Part shown: positions 37,266 through 49,539 of the stretch, piece after piece
How the letters are laid out: every line of letters begins with the position of its first letter
Numbering within the stretch: position 1 is the stretch's first letter
Source: Apostichopus japonicus
Lineage: Eukaryota; Echinodermata; Holothuroidea; Aspidochirotida; Stichopodidae
Assembly (NCBI RefSeq): GCF_037975245.1
Contig: NC_092582.1
Location: forward strand, 392,001 to 456,000
Length of the DNA stretch: 64,000 nucleotides
Direction: 5' to 3'
The notes under the pieces: model-generated
The model's input: the letters and a program-made list of their open reading frames with translations, nothing else
The model's database searches: none
Told to the model about the DNA's origin: nothing
Position numbers and translations under genes: made by a program

Positions 37266-40200
37266 GTGAGTATTACTATTAGAAAGCTATTTCGTTTTCT
37301 ATTTTTGAAAGCTGTCTATTTAATTTGTTTCTTTATTATTCAGACGTAGTTGCATGTACAGTACTTACTTTTCACCAAATTGCTTAAAAAATTTAGCAAA
37401 ATTGTAGGCTGGTGCCAAGATACGATCTGGCTGATATGATTATGAGATGAACCTTGATTGCAATGTAAAAAGTTTAAACCAGGGTTCTCACTGTGAAGCA
37501 TTGTTTACACCTGTGGTTCCAATAGTCACTCCTTGCAGTACCAAGCAAAGCACATGAATTTTTTTTTAATTGTAAGAGTGCTTTCAGTCACACACTCATT
37601 ACATTTTCTCTTCCAGGGAAGTTGAGAAAGCTGTGTCTACCTCAGAGAGCCTTTATCAAAGATGGTGCGAGCTACTTCGTGACACAAGTTCAGTTCCAAA
37701 AGATAAATATGACTGGACAACCAATGAACTAAAAAATAGTTTGAAAAGCATTGAATGGGATGTAGAAGACTTGGAAGAAACAATTGATATCCTTTCTTGA
37801 CAAAAATTGAAAATCAGCTTCTTTTGTGAAAGTTAATATTTTGTAAAGTTCTACTAGAACTCTAACACTTGAAATGACTGTCATGAAAATAGTATTGTGG
37901 TAGCTGAGGGAGACAGATTTTGAGCTGCAGTTTATCATGTCTTAAACTACTTGTCAATTTATTCTGGTTCTGTGGGCTCTCTGTTGATCTTACCACTGTG
38001 TTTGTGGAATCGACTGGTATGGTTTCAGGCTGTATCTAAAAAGCTGTGAACTTAACACATGTATCATTAATCTTATATTTCATATGGATTCATAGCATTT
38101 TGTAAAACAGAAGATGTAACCTAATGTGTTCACTGAATAACAGAATTCAATCACAGGTAGTACAGTAGTTGCAGTGTGATGCTCTAGTTGGTACTACTAA
38201 AGTTGTCTACAGTTGTAAATTTTAAGCTGAGGTATAAGATGTACCATTCATTGGATGAATCATATGTTGTACTTTTTCTTGAAATATTTTATGAGCAATT
38301 AGTTACATTTGCTGTATTTAGAAGAAGTAAGATTAAATCTCTACCCTCCTTAACTTACGTCTTGTACGTATTGTTGAAGCCAATCCAAGAAAATTCAAGA
38401 TAACATCAGAGGAGCTTGAGTCAAGGCGAAGATTTGTAAGCAACACAAAAAGTAGACTAGAACAAATGAAAGAGCACATGAGTAGTCCAACTATCAGGTC
38501 AAAGCAAGAGACTATGACAAGAAAAGTAAGTATTAATATTAAATATTGTTCATAATGTGTACTGTAGGCTGTACTTGTAACCAGCACAAACATCTGTGCA
38601 ACTGTCTGATTAATATACACAAGTATCAAGAAAGGTATTAATACTAAATATTTCTCATAATGTGTACTGTAGGCTGTAGCTGAAGCTTGAAGTGTCCAGG
38701 TGCTGCAAAGGGCTCCTGCTTTAGGAGTGGTGTATTAACATGATAATGAATAGTTAAATTCACTCTAGAATTTGTGCATTACTTTTTTTTAATAACTCCT
38801 TTTGTCAAGTTTGTAACAATCATATAGCACAGATAACATGCATGTTGTTCCTCACTGAATTCTCTACCAGCAATTATGTGACTAATTACAGGCGTCTCAT
38901 ATCCTAGTACTGTACAGTCTGTCATTGTTAACTCATACTAAACATACTGCTTGTCTGTGCAGGTTAGAACATTGCTGAAGTTTGAGTATATTTAGACCAA
39001 AGAACTAGAAATGGGAAAACAATGTCATGCTACTGTAAGCCAACTGAAGCAAAACTAAATTTGGGGCCCTGTGTTACTGTATATCCATAAATACAGACCT
39101 CTTTAGGGACACATTTATTACAGCCGAAAATCGCAACAGTATTTGCTCTTTGTGTATTGTAGCGTGAATTCAATTTATACAAAGGTACCATAGAACATGA
39201 CACTACCACCTGTGCACTATGACAACTGTGTGTTAAAGTGTAATGTGAATATTATGTGAAATGATACAGTAGCTACAGGTAGTATAAAATAAGAACAAAA
39301 ACTGCCCTGTTTTACCAGGGGTACTGTAGGACCCGGCAGTTTGTACCTCGACAAGGTAAACATATATTAATGAAATTATTAACTCGAGCTGTATTCTGCT
39401 GTAATTCCAGATTCAGGAATAATTCATGCAAGTAATATCTATTGTGGTCTTAGTTGTTTGTCAAGAATGACACATATTTGGATGACCAATTTTAAATTGA
39501 GAGCATCTACCAGAAACAACCTATTATATTAGCAATATTAGTAGAGCTGTTATATGTTCAATGAAAATATCAACAGTGTGTTTTTGGTAGCCTGCCAAGG
39601 GCCAAAACTGCTCAGTTTTTGATGATGTGGTGTTTATCAGACAGACGTTTCTTGTTTTAAATATTTGTAAAGTGCAAGGATATTTTACCATACTGTATAG
39701 GAAACAGACTGCCCTACTGCAATATAAATGAATGCAATAATTGCAATTCCGTAATGCCAAGGAATACTGTAGCTGTTGAGATATTAACCCATGTTTAACC
39801 TTCCCTACCATACCATTAATGACATGTCCCTACAGTATATTGAATCTTTAGGTAGACGCCTTGACCTACTGTAGTATGAATCAGCAGAGAGACACTGTGG
39901 ATGCAAGGCCTTTGCACCATTCAACCACATGGGCTCAACATGCAGGAAGGAGATGACTAACTTTTCTTCTGTTCCCCCCCAACCCCCCGGCCCCCTCCAT
40001 CTCCCCTTGTTCTGGTGTAAGGAATTATGTAGCACTTAATGTGCCATAGGCTTAATTAATCTACATTGTACAGTAGATGCTAAATTGTACTTTCTAAAAT
40101 CTTCTTTTTAACAATTTACAATACAGTACTGTTGATGTTGCTTCTGTTGATGTTACTTCCGGTCATCGTTAATTTTTGTATTGCTTATAATTCTATTGGT

Positions 40201-43200
40201 TCATTTCTTGCACCACATGGCAGGTATTGCATATATGTAGTAGTACAGGAAATTGTGTGCAAGTTGGCAGATCCCAAGTGTGACTTGAATGCTTTAATAC
40301 TGTCTTACAAATGTAAGAAGACTGTCATTAGTTGTGTGCAGGATGTGCAGGATGGTATTTTTCCTATCAATCGTTTCATCACATTTTGAGTTTTGACCAT
40401 AATCTCATTATTGGGAATGTTAAGTTGTTGGCATTGTTTAATCACACCTTTCATTTTCCTAATTAAATTGTCTTGTCTTGTTTTCTACGTAGACGCTCTT
40501 TTCAAATGGACCAAAAAGAACAAAAGGAAAGTATACCAGGCTGGAAAATGAAATGGAAAATGAAAACCAAAGATTTATAGAAGACCAGGGCCAACAACAG
40601 CAGGTAAGGAGACCTCTAGAGGTATTGTTTGTGTTTAGTGGACAGGAAACAAAGAAACCATAGATCTGTATTAAACATGTTGCCAATGTAATCATTAATG
40701 AATGGTTATTATGAATATTAATTTAGTTCCTTTCTATATCAGACACCGGCAGATGATCTGTTATAATTAATGAATGGTTGTAATGAATATTAATTAAGTT
40801 CCCCTCAAGAGCAGACTTGCAGATGAATAGTAATACATTGTTACTGTGTCATTAGGGCTATAAATAGTTTGATGTTTTCAAATATATTTTTTCATGTTCA
40901 TTTTGAGGAAGTGAATATGCAGACTGTGTGCTAAACAAAGCAGTTCAGCCTTCTCATTTCATGAACTCTTTGCTGATGATTCAATTTATAAAATGATTCT
41001 TTATTTTAGGTTTTTTTTTATTTTTTATCTCTACTTACTTTAATATTAGGCTTTTATGTCAATTCTTTTTATTTTTATAGTAGTGGACATTGCTTTGATT
41101 CAAGATTTCTGAGTTTTTGATTCACGTTAATGTAATTTCTGATTTTCAGCTGATAATGGAGGCCCAGGATGATCAGATGGATAGGGTGGCAGATAGTGTG
41201 ACAGTACTCAAACATATGGGAAAAACTATTGGCAATGAATTTGATGAGCAGGCTGTGTAAGTAATAGATTTAATGTAACTTGTAATCAAAATGAAAGGTT
41301 AAGTCAAAATGTGTCAAACTTGAGATGAACAATTTAAGACCCATGTTCAAGTGAGACACATAAACACCTTGAAAAGAAAGTCACAAATACAGAAATACAC
41401 TGAAATGGGTGAATACGAAACAAAGAGTTGTTTTTGTTAGCTCATTCAATGTGCCACAGTCTCTCTTGTGTTCATTCCATAGCTCTCACCATTAATATTT
41501 CATACTGCAAACAGTATGACTGAGTATGTACAAATTATAGCTGTGATTAGGATAGAATTAGCACCAAAAACTTACTCAAAGCTGTGAGACATATGAACTC
41601 AGTAGCACAGGATATCCTCTGTTTCAGCCTCAGGAAACTAAAGAAACTAACAAACTATTATTTCCATACAGTATTATTCCACTGTCAAATAGTATCATTG
41701 CAAGGAACGTGATCACCAAATTGAATTTTGAGTAGACTGTCGTAAGTGTGTAACCATGGTGACAGCTTTTGACACCTTCTAGTTGTAATCTTTAATTGTC
41801 TCAATTTATTTTAACCAAAGCTATCTACTTTTAAAATCATTCAAAGTAGACTTAAAGCTTGTAACTGTGAAAACCACATCCTCACAGCATTTAATATTGC
41901 AGAGATGTTAAATTTTATAACATTTAGTGATATTTTGTAATTGCATCTGGCAACAGCAGAATGGATGATGTCATCAGGGCACTTCACTTGAAATGTCTTT
42001 GTTTTTCTTTACAATTTGTCAATCATTTAATCACAAACAAAAGGAATATTTCTACAAAAAAGTTACATTTTGATGACATTCTAAGTACAGAGAACTTTGA
42101 CAGTTACCTGTATGCAAACATTCCAAATGTATCAGGTTTCAAGAATAAAGTCAACAAGAAGATTATAATAGCCCAAGTATAGCTTCCAAAGAGCATTAAC
42201 CTAGATGACATTACAGAACCACTACTGTTATCCAACTTCCTAGAGTAGTTGAAGGTTTAACCAATCAAGGTTACCTTCTATCAAACATATCTCAAGTTAG
42301 GGGCATGATAATTGAGATGGGGTTATCAAATAGCAGTTTGGAATATTTTTCTCTTCAATTTAAGTGTAACGTTAGCCATATCACCAGCTAATTGGCTATG
42401 ACGTGGGTCCTGTCTAGGTAGTACGAGACAGTTAAAATATATGTACACAACTAAACACGAAACTGAGAAGGGGTGGAACTCTTTCTCATAACTATTAACT
42501 ATATACGACATTGTGCGTCGGCTGAGACCCAATCCAGACTACTCGAGCCTCAGCTCCTTACCATATATATCTAAGACACTTAACAACGAACACACAATAA
42601 CACTAACACAATTACCAACATAGCTGAGATGCATACAACTACAACAACGTGCAAATTAACATATACAAAGAAAATAACAATACGATGGTATGCCAACATC
42701 GCGTGGCTATAACAATAACATTAAAACCAAAGGAATGGTGTGCAATCTTACTCTTACATAAGTTTCACATTGTTGTCACCAAAATACCTCATTAAGTCTA
42801 ATTAATAAGTAAAAACATGTTTTATTAGATTTTGTCAACCACTGTATAAACAATATGTAACAAAGTTGAAGTATTAAATTGAATGTTATTCTTATTCTGT
42901 TTTTATATAGAATGTTAGATGAGTTTTCCACAGAACTGGAGAACACAGAAACCAAACTTGATTCTGTGATGAAGAAAGTGGCAAAAGTTACAAAGATGTC
43001 AAATGGTAAGTCCGTTCCTATTTCTCATACTGACAGTCTAGACTAAACTTTGACCTCTGGAGGGCTCCATTCCTGTTTCTCATACCTATAGTCTAGACTA
43101 AACTTTGACCTAGGGCTCCATTCCTGTTTCTCATACTGACAGTCTAGACTAAACTTTGACCTAGGGCTCCATTCCTGTTTCTCATACCTATAGTCTAGAC

Positions 43201-45823
43201 TAAACTTTGACCTAGGGCTCCATTCCTGTTTCTCATACTGACAGTCTAGACTAAACTTTGACCTAGGGCTCCATTCCTGTTTCTCATACTGACAGTCTAG
43301 ACTAAACTTTGACCTAGGGCTCCATTCCTGTTTCTCATACCTATAGTCTAGACTAAACTTTGACCTAGGGCTCCATTCCTGTTTCTCATACTGACAGTCT
43401 AGACTAAACTTTGACCTAGGGCTCCATTCCTGTTTCTCATACTGACAGTCTAGACTAAACTTTGACCTAGGGCTCCATTCCTGTTTCTCATACTGACAGT
43501 CTAGACTAAACTTTGACCTAGGGCTCCATTCCTGTTTCTAATACCTATAGTCTAGACTAAACTTTGACCTCTGGAGGGCTCCATTCCTGTTTCTCATACC
43601 TATAGTCTAGACTAAACTTTGACCTCTGGAGGGCTCCATTCCTGTTTCTAATACCTATAGTCTAGACTAAACTTTGACCTCTGGAGGGCTCCATTCCTGT
43701 TTCTCATACCTATAGTCTAGACTAAACTTTGTCCTATGGCTCCATTCCTGTTTCTCATACTGACAGTCTAGACTAAACTTTGACCTCTGGAGGGCTCCAT
43801 TCCTGTTTCTAATACCTATAGTCTAGACTAAACTTTGACCTCTGGAGGGCTCCATTCCTGTTTCTCATACCTATAGTCTAGACTAAACTTTGACCTCTGG
43901 AGGGCTCCATTCCTGTTTCTCATACCTATAGTCTAGACCAAGGGCTCCATTCCTGTTCCTCACACCTACAGTCTAGACTACTCTTTGACCTAGGGCTCCA
44001 TTCCTGTTTCTCATACCTATAGTCTAGACCTATCTTTGACCAAGGGCTCCATTCCTGTTCCTCACACCTACAGTCTAGACTACTCTTTGACCTAGGGCTC
44101 CATTCCTGTTTCTCATACCTATAGTCTAGACCTATCTTTGAGCAAGGGCTCCATTCCTGTTCCTCACACCTACAGTCTAGACTACTCTTTGACCTAGAGC
44201 TCCATTCCTGTTTCTCATACCTACAGTCTAGACTATACTTTGACCTCTGGAGGGCTCCATTCCTGTTTCTCATACTGACAGTCTAGACTAAACTTTGACC
44301 TAGGGCTCCATTCCTGTTTCTCATACCTATAGTCTAGACTAAACTTTGACCTCTGGAGGGCTCCATTCCTGTTTCTCATACTGACAGTCTAGACTAAACT
44401 TTGACCTCTGGAGGGCTCCATTCCTGTTTCTAATACCTATAGTCTAGACTAAACTTTGACCTAGGGCTCCATTCCTGTTCCTCACACCTACAGTCTAGAC
44501 TAAACTTTGACCTCTGGAGGGCTCCATTCCTGTTTCTCATACCTATAGTCTAGACCTATCTTTGACCAAGGGCTCCATTCCTGTTCCTCACACCTACAGT
44601 CTAGACTACTCTTTGACCTAGGGCTCCATTCCTGTTTCTCATACCTATAGTCTAGACCTATCTTTGACCAAGGGCTCCATTCCTGTTCCTCACACCTACA
44701 GTCTAGACTACTCTTTGACCTAGGGCTCCATTCCTGTTTCTCATACCTACAGTCTAGACTTATCTTTGACCTAGGGCCCCATTCCTGTTCCTCATACCTA
44801 CAGTCTAGACTTATCTTTGACCAAGGGCTCCATTCCTGTTTCTCATACCTACAGTCTAGACTTAACTTTTTCCTAGGGCTCCATTCCTGTTTCTCATACT
44901 GACAGTCTAGACCTATCTTTGACCTAGGGCTCCATTCCTGTTCCTGATACCGACAGTCTGGACTTAACTTTGTCCTATGGCTCCATTCCTGTTTCTCATA
45001 CCTATAGTCTAGACTTATCTTTGACCTAGGGCGCCATTCCTGTTTCTCATACCTACAGTCTAGACCTATCTTTCACCTACATGTAGGGCTCCATTCCTGT
45101 TTCTAATACCTATAGTCTAGACTTAACTTTGACCTAGAGCTCCATTCCTGTTTCTCATACTGACAGTCTAGACTAAACTTTGGCCTAGGGCTCCATTCCC
45201 GTTTCTCATACCTATAGTCTAGACCTATCTTTGACCTAGGGCTCCATTCCTGTTTCTCATACTGACAGTCTAGACTAAACTTTGGCCTAGGGCTCCATTC
45301 CCGTTTCTCATACCTATAGTCTAGACCTATCTTTGACCTAGGGCTCCATTCCTGTTTCTCATACTGACAGTCTAGACTAAACTTTGTCCTATGGCTCCAT
45401 TCCTGTTTCTCATACTGACAGTCTAGACTAAACTTTGGCCTAGAGCTCCATTCCTGTTTCTCATACCTATAGTCTAGACCTATCTTTGAGCATAGTGGTC
45501 TAATTATGTCATACTTTGAGTTGCTTAAGTCTTACATAAATACTTCAAGTGCAGTAGTCTGATGATGCCATATTTTGACATTTGATGAGCTTTGAGGTTT
45601 TATTGCTGCATAGCTTGGAAGTTCTTGCAGTTTTCAGGTAATCATGTCATCTGATATGAGACAGTGGTTAGCTTGTCCAGTTGAATATATTGCTGGTGCA
45701 GAACTTTGAAAATGAAATAATGAAGAATTATTTCTTTTTTTCTTAGATAAGAGACAGTGGACAGCCATCTTTGTCCTGATCATCATTTTATTCATCGTCC
45801 TTGTCCTCTTCATCATCCTCTGA
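37231..45823 (+). CDS. STX6: Syntaxin-6 homologue, whole gene, seven coding exons
   Basis: Qc-SNARE of the trans-Golgi network and endosomes, acting in retrograde and TGN-endosome fusion (family knowledge). Coding exons: 37231-37265, 37617-37786, 38368-38525, 40493-40603, 41150-41256, 42911-43005, 45747-45823; 753 nt, 250 residues plus stop (human 255). The start [10 protein letters not shown] is the family hallmark. Residues about 12-105 form the three-helix N-terminal domain, the SNARE motif is about 160-222 with the central Gln in DEQAVMLDEF, and a single tail anchor is at about 230-250. Intron 2 is a U12-type AT-AC intron; all others are GT-AG. Intron 6 is almost wholly a 51-56 bp minisatellite. 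Syntaxin-10 is a vertebrate duplicate, so STX6/10 ancestor is the exact call. Confidence 0.95.
37617..37786 (+). CDS. STX6: STX6 coding exon 2 (ends at U12 AT-AC donor)
   Basis: Acceptor TTTTCTCTTCCAG. It encodes [40 protein letters not shown] and [16 protein letters not shown], the first N-terminal helices. There is no usable GT after the conserved ETI; instead the exon ends at ATTG/ATATCCTTTC, a perfect U12 AT-type donor. If the intron were retained, translation would stop four codons later (TGA 37798-37800). Confidence 0.94.
37787..38367 (+). other. U12-type AT-AC intron of STX6
   Basis: The intron starts ATATCCTTT (37787), matching the U12 donor consensus RTATCCTT. It has the branch element CCTTAAC at 38348-38354 within CTCCTTAACTT and ends TTGTAC at 38367, 13-14 nt after the branch adenosine. 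Exon phases (1 out, 1 in) then restore [13 protein letters not shown], matching the human [13 protein letters not shown]. The intron is 581 bp and lacks a polypyrimidine tract, as U12 introns do. Confidence 0.93.
38368..38525 (+). CDS. STX6: STX6 coding exon 3
   Basis: Starts directly after the AC acceptor. It encodes [40 protein letters not shown] and [12 protein letters not shown], then GTAAGT. This is the end of the N-terminal three-helix domain, in phase 0 at its end. Confidence 0.94.
38526..40492 (+). other. STX6 intron 3
   Basis: AT-rich intron of about 2 kb. It holds a dispersed repeat at about 39880-39962 also found at 60096-60176, and a C-rich patch (CCCCCCAACCCCCCGG) at about 39975-40005. 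The frames at 39524-40389 are not genes. Confidence 0.6.
39880..39962. repeat. Dispersed repeat, copy 1 of 2
   Basis: CAGAGAGACACTGTGGATGC, then CACCATTCAACCACATGGG and CAGGAAGGAGATGACT. A roughly 80% similar copy lies at 60096-60176. Confidence 0.7.
40493..40603 (+). CDS. STX6: STX6 coding exon 4
   Basis: Acceptor GTTTTCTACGTAG, donor CAGCAG/GTAAGG, phase 0 both sides, 37 codons. It encodes [37 protein letters not shown], the linker and start of the SNARE helix, corresponding to human [26 protein letters not shown]. Confidence 0.94.
40604..41149 (+). other. STX6 intron 4
   Basis: AT-rich. A short two-copy repeat TTAATGAATGGTT(A/G)T(T/A)ATGAATATTAATT occurs at about 40693-40800. Nothing else was seen. 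Confidence 0.55.
41150..41256 (+). CDS. STX6: STX6 coding exon 5 (SNARE motif, N half)
   Basis: Acceptor CTGATTTTCAG, donor GCTGT/GTAAGT, phase 0 in and 2 out. It encodes [36 protein letters not shown]. It contains the zero-layer Gln of the Qc SNARE (DEQAV), as in human EEQAV. Confidence 0.95.
41257..42910 (+). other. STX6 intron 5
   Basis: AT-rich. The stretch from about 42300 to 42780 differs in style (CA-rich, words such as CTAACACAATTACCAACATA) and could be an old insertion, but no ends could be defined. Confidence 0.5.
42911..43005 (+). CDS. STX6: STX6 coding exon 6 (SNARE motif, C half)
   Basis: Acceptor TTTTTATATAG, donor CAAATG/GTAAGT, phase 2 in and 1 out. It encodes [31 protein letters not shown], matching human [29 protein letters not shown] in register. 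Confidence 0.95.
43010..45490. repeat. 51-56 bp minisatellite filling STX6 intron 6, about 47 copies
   Basis: Unit TCTCATACTGACAGTCTAGA, CTAAACTTTGACCTAGGGCT, CCATTCCTGTT, with longer units having CTCTGGAGGG in place of TAGGG. Frequent alternates are CCTATAGTC for CTGACAGTC and TTCCTCACACC. Every unit contains the 10 bp palindrome AGTCTAGACT or a near form. The array begins only a few bp past the exon 6 donor and stops about 255 bp before the exon 7 acceptor. The 115-codon minus frame is a periodic artefact. Confidence 0.97.
45747..45823 (+). CDS. STX6: STX6 coding exon 7 (tail anchor)
   Basis: Acceptor TTTTTTTCTTAG, phase 1 in. It encodes [24 protein letters not shown] and TGA (45821-45823). 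It is the single C-terminal membrane segment with almost no luminal tail, as in human [24 protein letters not shown]. Confidence 0.95.
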
Positions 45824-45900
45824 ATCACCAGAGGAGTAAGACATCACTGATCTTCCTCTTCATGACCCTCTGAATCACCAGAGGAGTAAGACATGACGGA
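45800..45900 (+). repeat. 50 bp two-copy duplication over the STX6 stop codon
   Basis: CCTCTTCATCATCCTCTGAA, TCACCAGAGGAGTAAGACAT and CACTGATCTT are followed by a second copy with CATGACC and ACGG differences. Each copy contains CCTCTG-AATCAC-CAGAGG, a 6 bp stem hairpin; in the first copy the stop codon TGA lies at the stem-loop junction (45817-45834), and the second hairpin is at 45867-45884. Confidence 0.9.
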
Positions 45901-47282
45901 TCTTCTAAATGTTGCTAAGAGAGGAGATTTATCCTTACCATCACAAAGGCAAGCCAATCATGTGTCTTTTAACAAAGAACAAGTTTACAGTAAGTGAACA
46001 AGAACATGCAGAATTTAGAGAGAAGTTAAGAGAAAGCCAAGAGAGGTAACATGTACATGAGGTAGATATATATGAGTGGCTATACCTCCTACAGTGTGGG
46101 AAGCAGTCCTCACCACCGTATCCCATTGAACACCTCAGGATGGTGTATGCATGTGACTACAAACATGTGGTTATCATCATTACGTGTACAGCAATGTACA
46201 ATTATTTTGAACACTGAACGCTTCAAATTTTCCCAGTTATGTGAGAAATTTAACAATTTTCCATGCAGTAGTTTCTTTGAGAAGACAATGGTGTGGGATG
46301 AACTTACAGGTAGTAGTAAGGAATGCGAAATAGAAAGTAGTCTTTGGGGAAGGGATTTGTATAATGGGAGAGGGTGGGGGATGGGGGGGTGTGTATACAG
46401 CATAATAGCACTTCTTTAGTCATATTTAACCGTTATTTAGTTTCTTTTATTTTGTGTAGTATTCGTTGCTAGGTGTGTCCTGTTAATAGTTCTATCAGAC
46501 AGTTCATTAACCAGCATACTGCATATTGAAAACATAGCTTTGGCAACCAATCATGAGTCAACAAAGTTTGTAACATTGTGGACTATTTGGATTTGATGTT
46601 ACCAGGGGGTGGCAGAAGTTGTGGGAGGGAGAGGGGAAGGGTTTTGGGCCAGGAAGCCATCACACTGTTTCATGGAATTAAGGTTTCTCTCTACATAACA
46701 GACAAAGACAGAAGAAATGCAAAGAGATGTGTTATTAACATTTCTTTCATTTGCTTTCTGTAATGAATGTCTTTATTACTTTCACTTTTAACAGCCTTGT
46801 TACTATGGTGGATTGTAAATTGTGGTGTTCATATTGTTGTTTTTTTAGTTTCTTTTAAATTATTAATTTTTGTATCTTGCTCAACAATGTTACTCTGTTA
46901 CCCTGGACACTTGTCTTCTCATCAGCAAGTTAATTTATAACATATCTTCCATCTGCAGAAGATAATAACATTCCTCACTTTTTAACCTTGGAAAAGTATC
47001 CCTTCTTTACACACTTCATAAATTGCAAGAAATTTGCTGTCACTAAATTTTAGACAATTCTGAATGATTGCATCTGGCCACATTATCATCACATGTAAGT
47101 ATTGATAAGTCTCAGAGTATGTAGAACTGTTATTATTTAATGTTTACAGCACTTGGAGATATTTTGAATTTCAAAAACATTTTCATATGTCTCCTTGAAT
47201 TCTAAGCGGTGGTTTTATCTTTACACTATTATCATGATAGTGTTTTATTTGCTGTAGAGTTTGACATAATCATATTGTTTAA
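45901..47282 (+). other. Probable STX6 3' UTR or flank
   Basis: AT-rich with no further conserved coding sequence. G-rich patches occur at 46368-46390 and 46601-46645. The 115-codon frame at 46072 has no family features. Confidence 0.4.
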
Positions 47283-48262
47283 AGCAGAGTGTCACCATAC
47301 ATTCTGTGGTTCTAGCAGGGTGTTGCTGTAATCTCTGGGATTCTAGTGGGGGTGATGCTTTTATCTCTCTGGTTCAAGCAGGGTGATGCTTTGGTCTCTG
47401 TGATTTGAGCACACTGCTGTAATACTAGCAGGGTGTTCTCATAATCACTGTCGTGCTAGCATGCAGTGGTATTATGTAATCACTGTTAGGTTGCTGCTAT
47501 AATCTCTGTGATTTGAGCACACTGCTGTGATACTAGCAGGGTGTAATCATAATCACTGTTGTGCTAGCAAGCAGTGGTATTATGTTATCACTGTTGGGTT
47601 GTTGCTATAATCTCTGTGATTTGAGCACACTGCTGTATTCTAGCAGGGTGTTGTCATAATCACTGTTATGCTAGCATGCATTGGTATTATGTAATCACTG
47701 TTAGGTTGCTGCTATAATTTCTGTGATTTGAGCACACTGCTGTGATACTAGCAGGGTGTTCTCATAATCACTGTCGTGCTAGCATGCAGTGGTATTATGT
47801 AATCACTGTTACTGTAGGTTGTTGCTATAATATCTGTGATTTGAGCACACTGCTGTGATACTAGCAGGGTGTTCTCATAATCACTGTTGTGCTAGCATGC
47901 AATGGTATTATGTAATCACTGTTACCGTAGGTTGTTGCTATAATCTCTGTGATTTGAGCACACTGCTGTGATACTAGCAGGGTGTTTTCTTAATCACTGT
48001 TGTGCTAGCATGCAGTGGTATTATGTAATCACTGTTAGGTTGTTGCTATAATCTCTGTGATTTGAGCACACTGCTGTGATACTAGCAGGGTGTAATCATA
48101 ATCACTGTTGTGCTAGCATGGAGTGGTATTATGTAATCACTGTTAGGTTGTTGCTATAATCTCTGTGATTTGAGCACGCTGCTGTGATACTAGCAGGGTG
48201 TTCTCATAATCACTGTCGTGCTAGCATGCAGTGGTATTATGTAATCACTATGTTAGGTTGTT
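47283..48262. repeat. About 108 bp tandem repeat, 8-9 copies
   Basis: Unit TAGCAGGGTGTTCTCATAAT, CACTGTCGTGCTAGCATGCA, GTGGTATTATGTAATCACTG, TTAGGTTGCTGCTATAATCT, CTGTGATTTGAGCACACTGC. Copies vary by short insertions (ACTGTA before GGTTG). The first units are shorter and more diverged. Confidence 0.94.
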
Positions 48263-49535
48263 GCTGTAAGCCTCCATATAAGCTGGCAGTTCATGGTTTA
48301 AAAGGTTCTACTTTTGCTGATTTCAGGATTTTACCAGATGCAAAATAAATGAACATGTTTAGTTTCCTTTGGGAGTTATGTAAATTTGAGTAGCATATGT
48401 CTTGTATATGCCAGTAAAGCAATTATCTACCGATGTGTATCACATTTAAGATTTGTTATTCTTTCTTTTCTCGCCTTACATTGCAAAACATAAAATCTAT
48501 GATGTTTGGCCATTCAGCCACATCCTTGCCTGTTATGTTATGTGAAATGTTAATCAATTATGTTATGGCACCCAGCTTAGTCATTATTAGTTATGTGTCA
48601 AAAGAACTACATCAAAAGATTTCATCAAAACCAAACACCAAAAAAGTCACGTAGACAATGAGTTGATTTATAAAATGGCATCTCATTGAATACTAACCGT
48701 CATAGCTGAATTGTATAGAAGATTATTTAATGGTATGTATATTATGACCAGACAGCCAGTCAATTTACATTTGATGCTGTCTAAAGTGATATGTATTGTT
48801 TTTGTATTTAATATGGTCAAGGCATGTGTCATTAGATATGTACTGTGTCTGGTAAAGTAACATCATTCCATCATTTCCTCAATTGATTGCAATCAGGAGA
48901 ATATTATTATATCATATCATACTGAGACTTTGTGGTCATCTTAAGTTGATAAATTGATATTGCAACTCATACTGTTTATGACATCATTTGCTGATATTTG
49001 AAAATGGGAATGATAATGAGGGGTTTTGGGGTGAGGGGGTGGGGGGAGTAGGTTGAGAGGGAGACAAATTGATTACTTCAATGCTGCTTTCTGTTAAGGA
49101 GATCAAATTTGATAGATTGATGAAGCTACAGTACTTCTACTTCTGTGAATGTAGTTTGCAGCAGACACAAGGTTCCCAGTCTCTAAAGAGGCGAAGGATT
49201 TTGCTATATTTGTTTTAGCTCTCAATTTAATTTATTAATTTATTGTTTTGGGATGTAACTTGTCTGTGTATGTCTATGTCTGAATGTGTTATTATGCAAT
49301 TTTATGAAAGAAAGTTATAATAGATGCGATGTAAATGGTAGCAATTATTTATGACAAATTTGACGATAGATGATACCATGTCATGTATGGTACTTTTTCT
49401 GAAGAATAACAGTTTAAAGTTGGTTTTATGAAACGAACTTGCCAGGAATAAACTTCCAAGTCAATAAATGGTATTCCATCCAAATTCAGTTAACAATGAC
49501 TATATTTGTGTCATTTTTAAGTGTCCTGCTGCTTT
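48263..49535 (+). other. Unique sequence with polyadenylation signals
   Basis: AATAAA occurs at 48344-48349 and 49447-49452. Either could end a long STX6 transcript. A G-rich patch lies at 49019-49062. No gene was recognised. Confidence 0.35.
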
Positions 49536-49539
49536 ACAC

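Noticed and set aside
37617-37800. STX6 exon 2 ending at TGA as a truncated protein
   Set aside because: The conserved sequence resumes exactly after an AT-AC intron; the stop belongs to the intron.
43926-44273. 115-codon minus frame rich in [16 protein letters not shown]
   Set aside because: Translation of the 51-56 bp minisatellite in STX6 intron 6 on the strand opposite to the gene.
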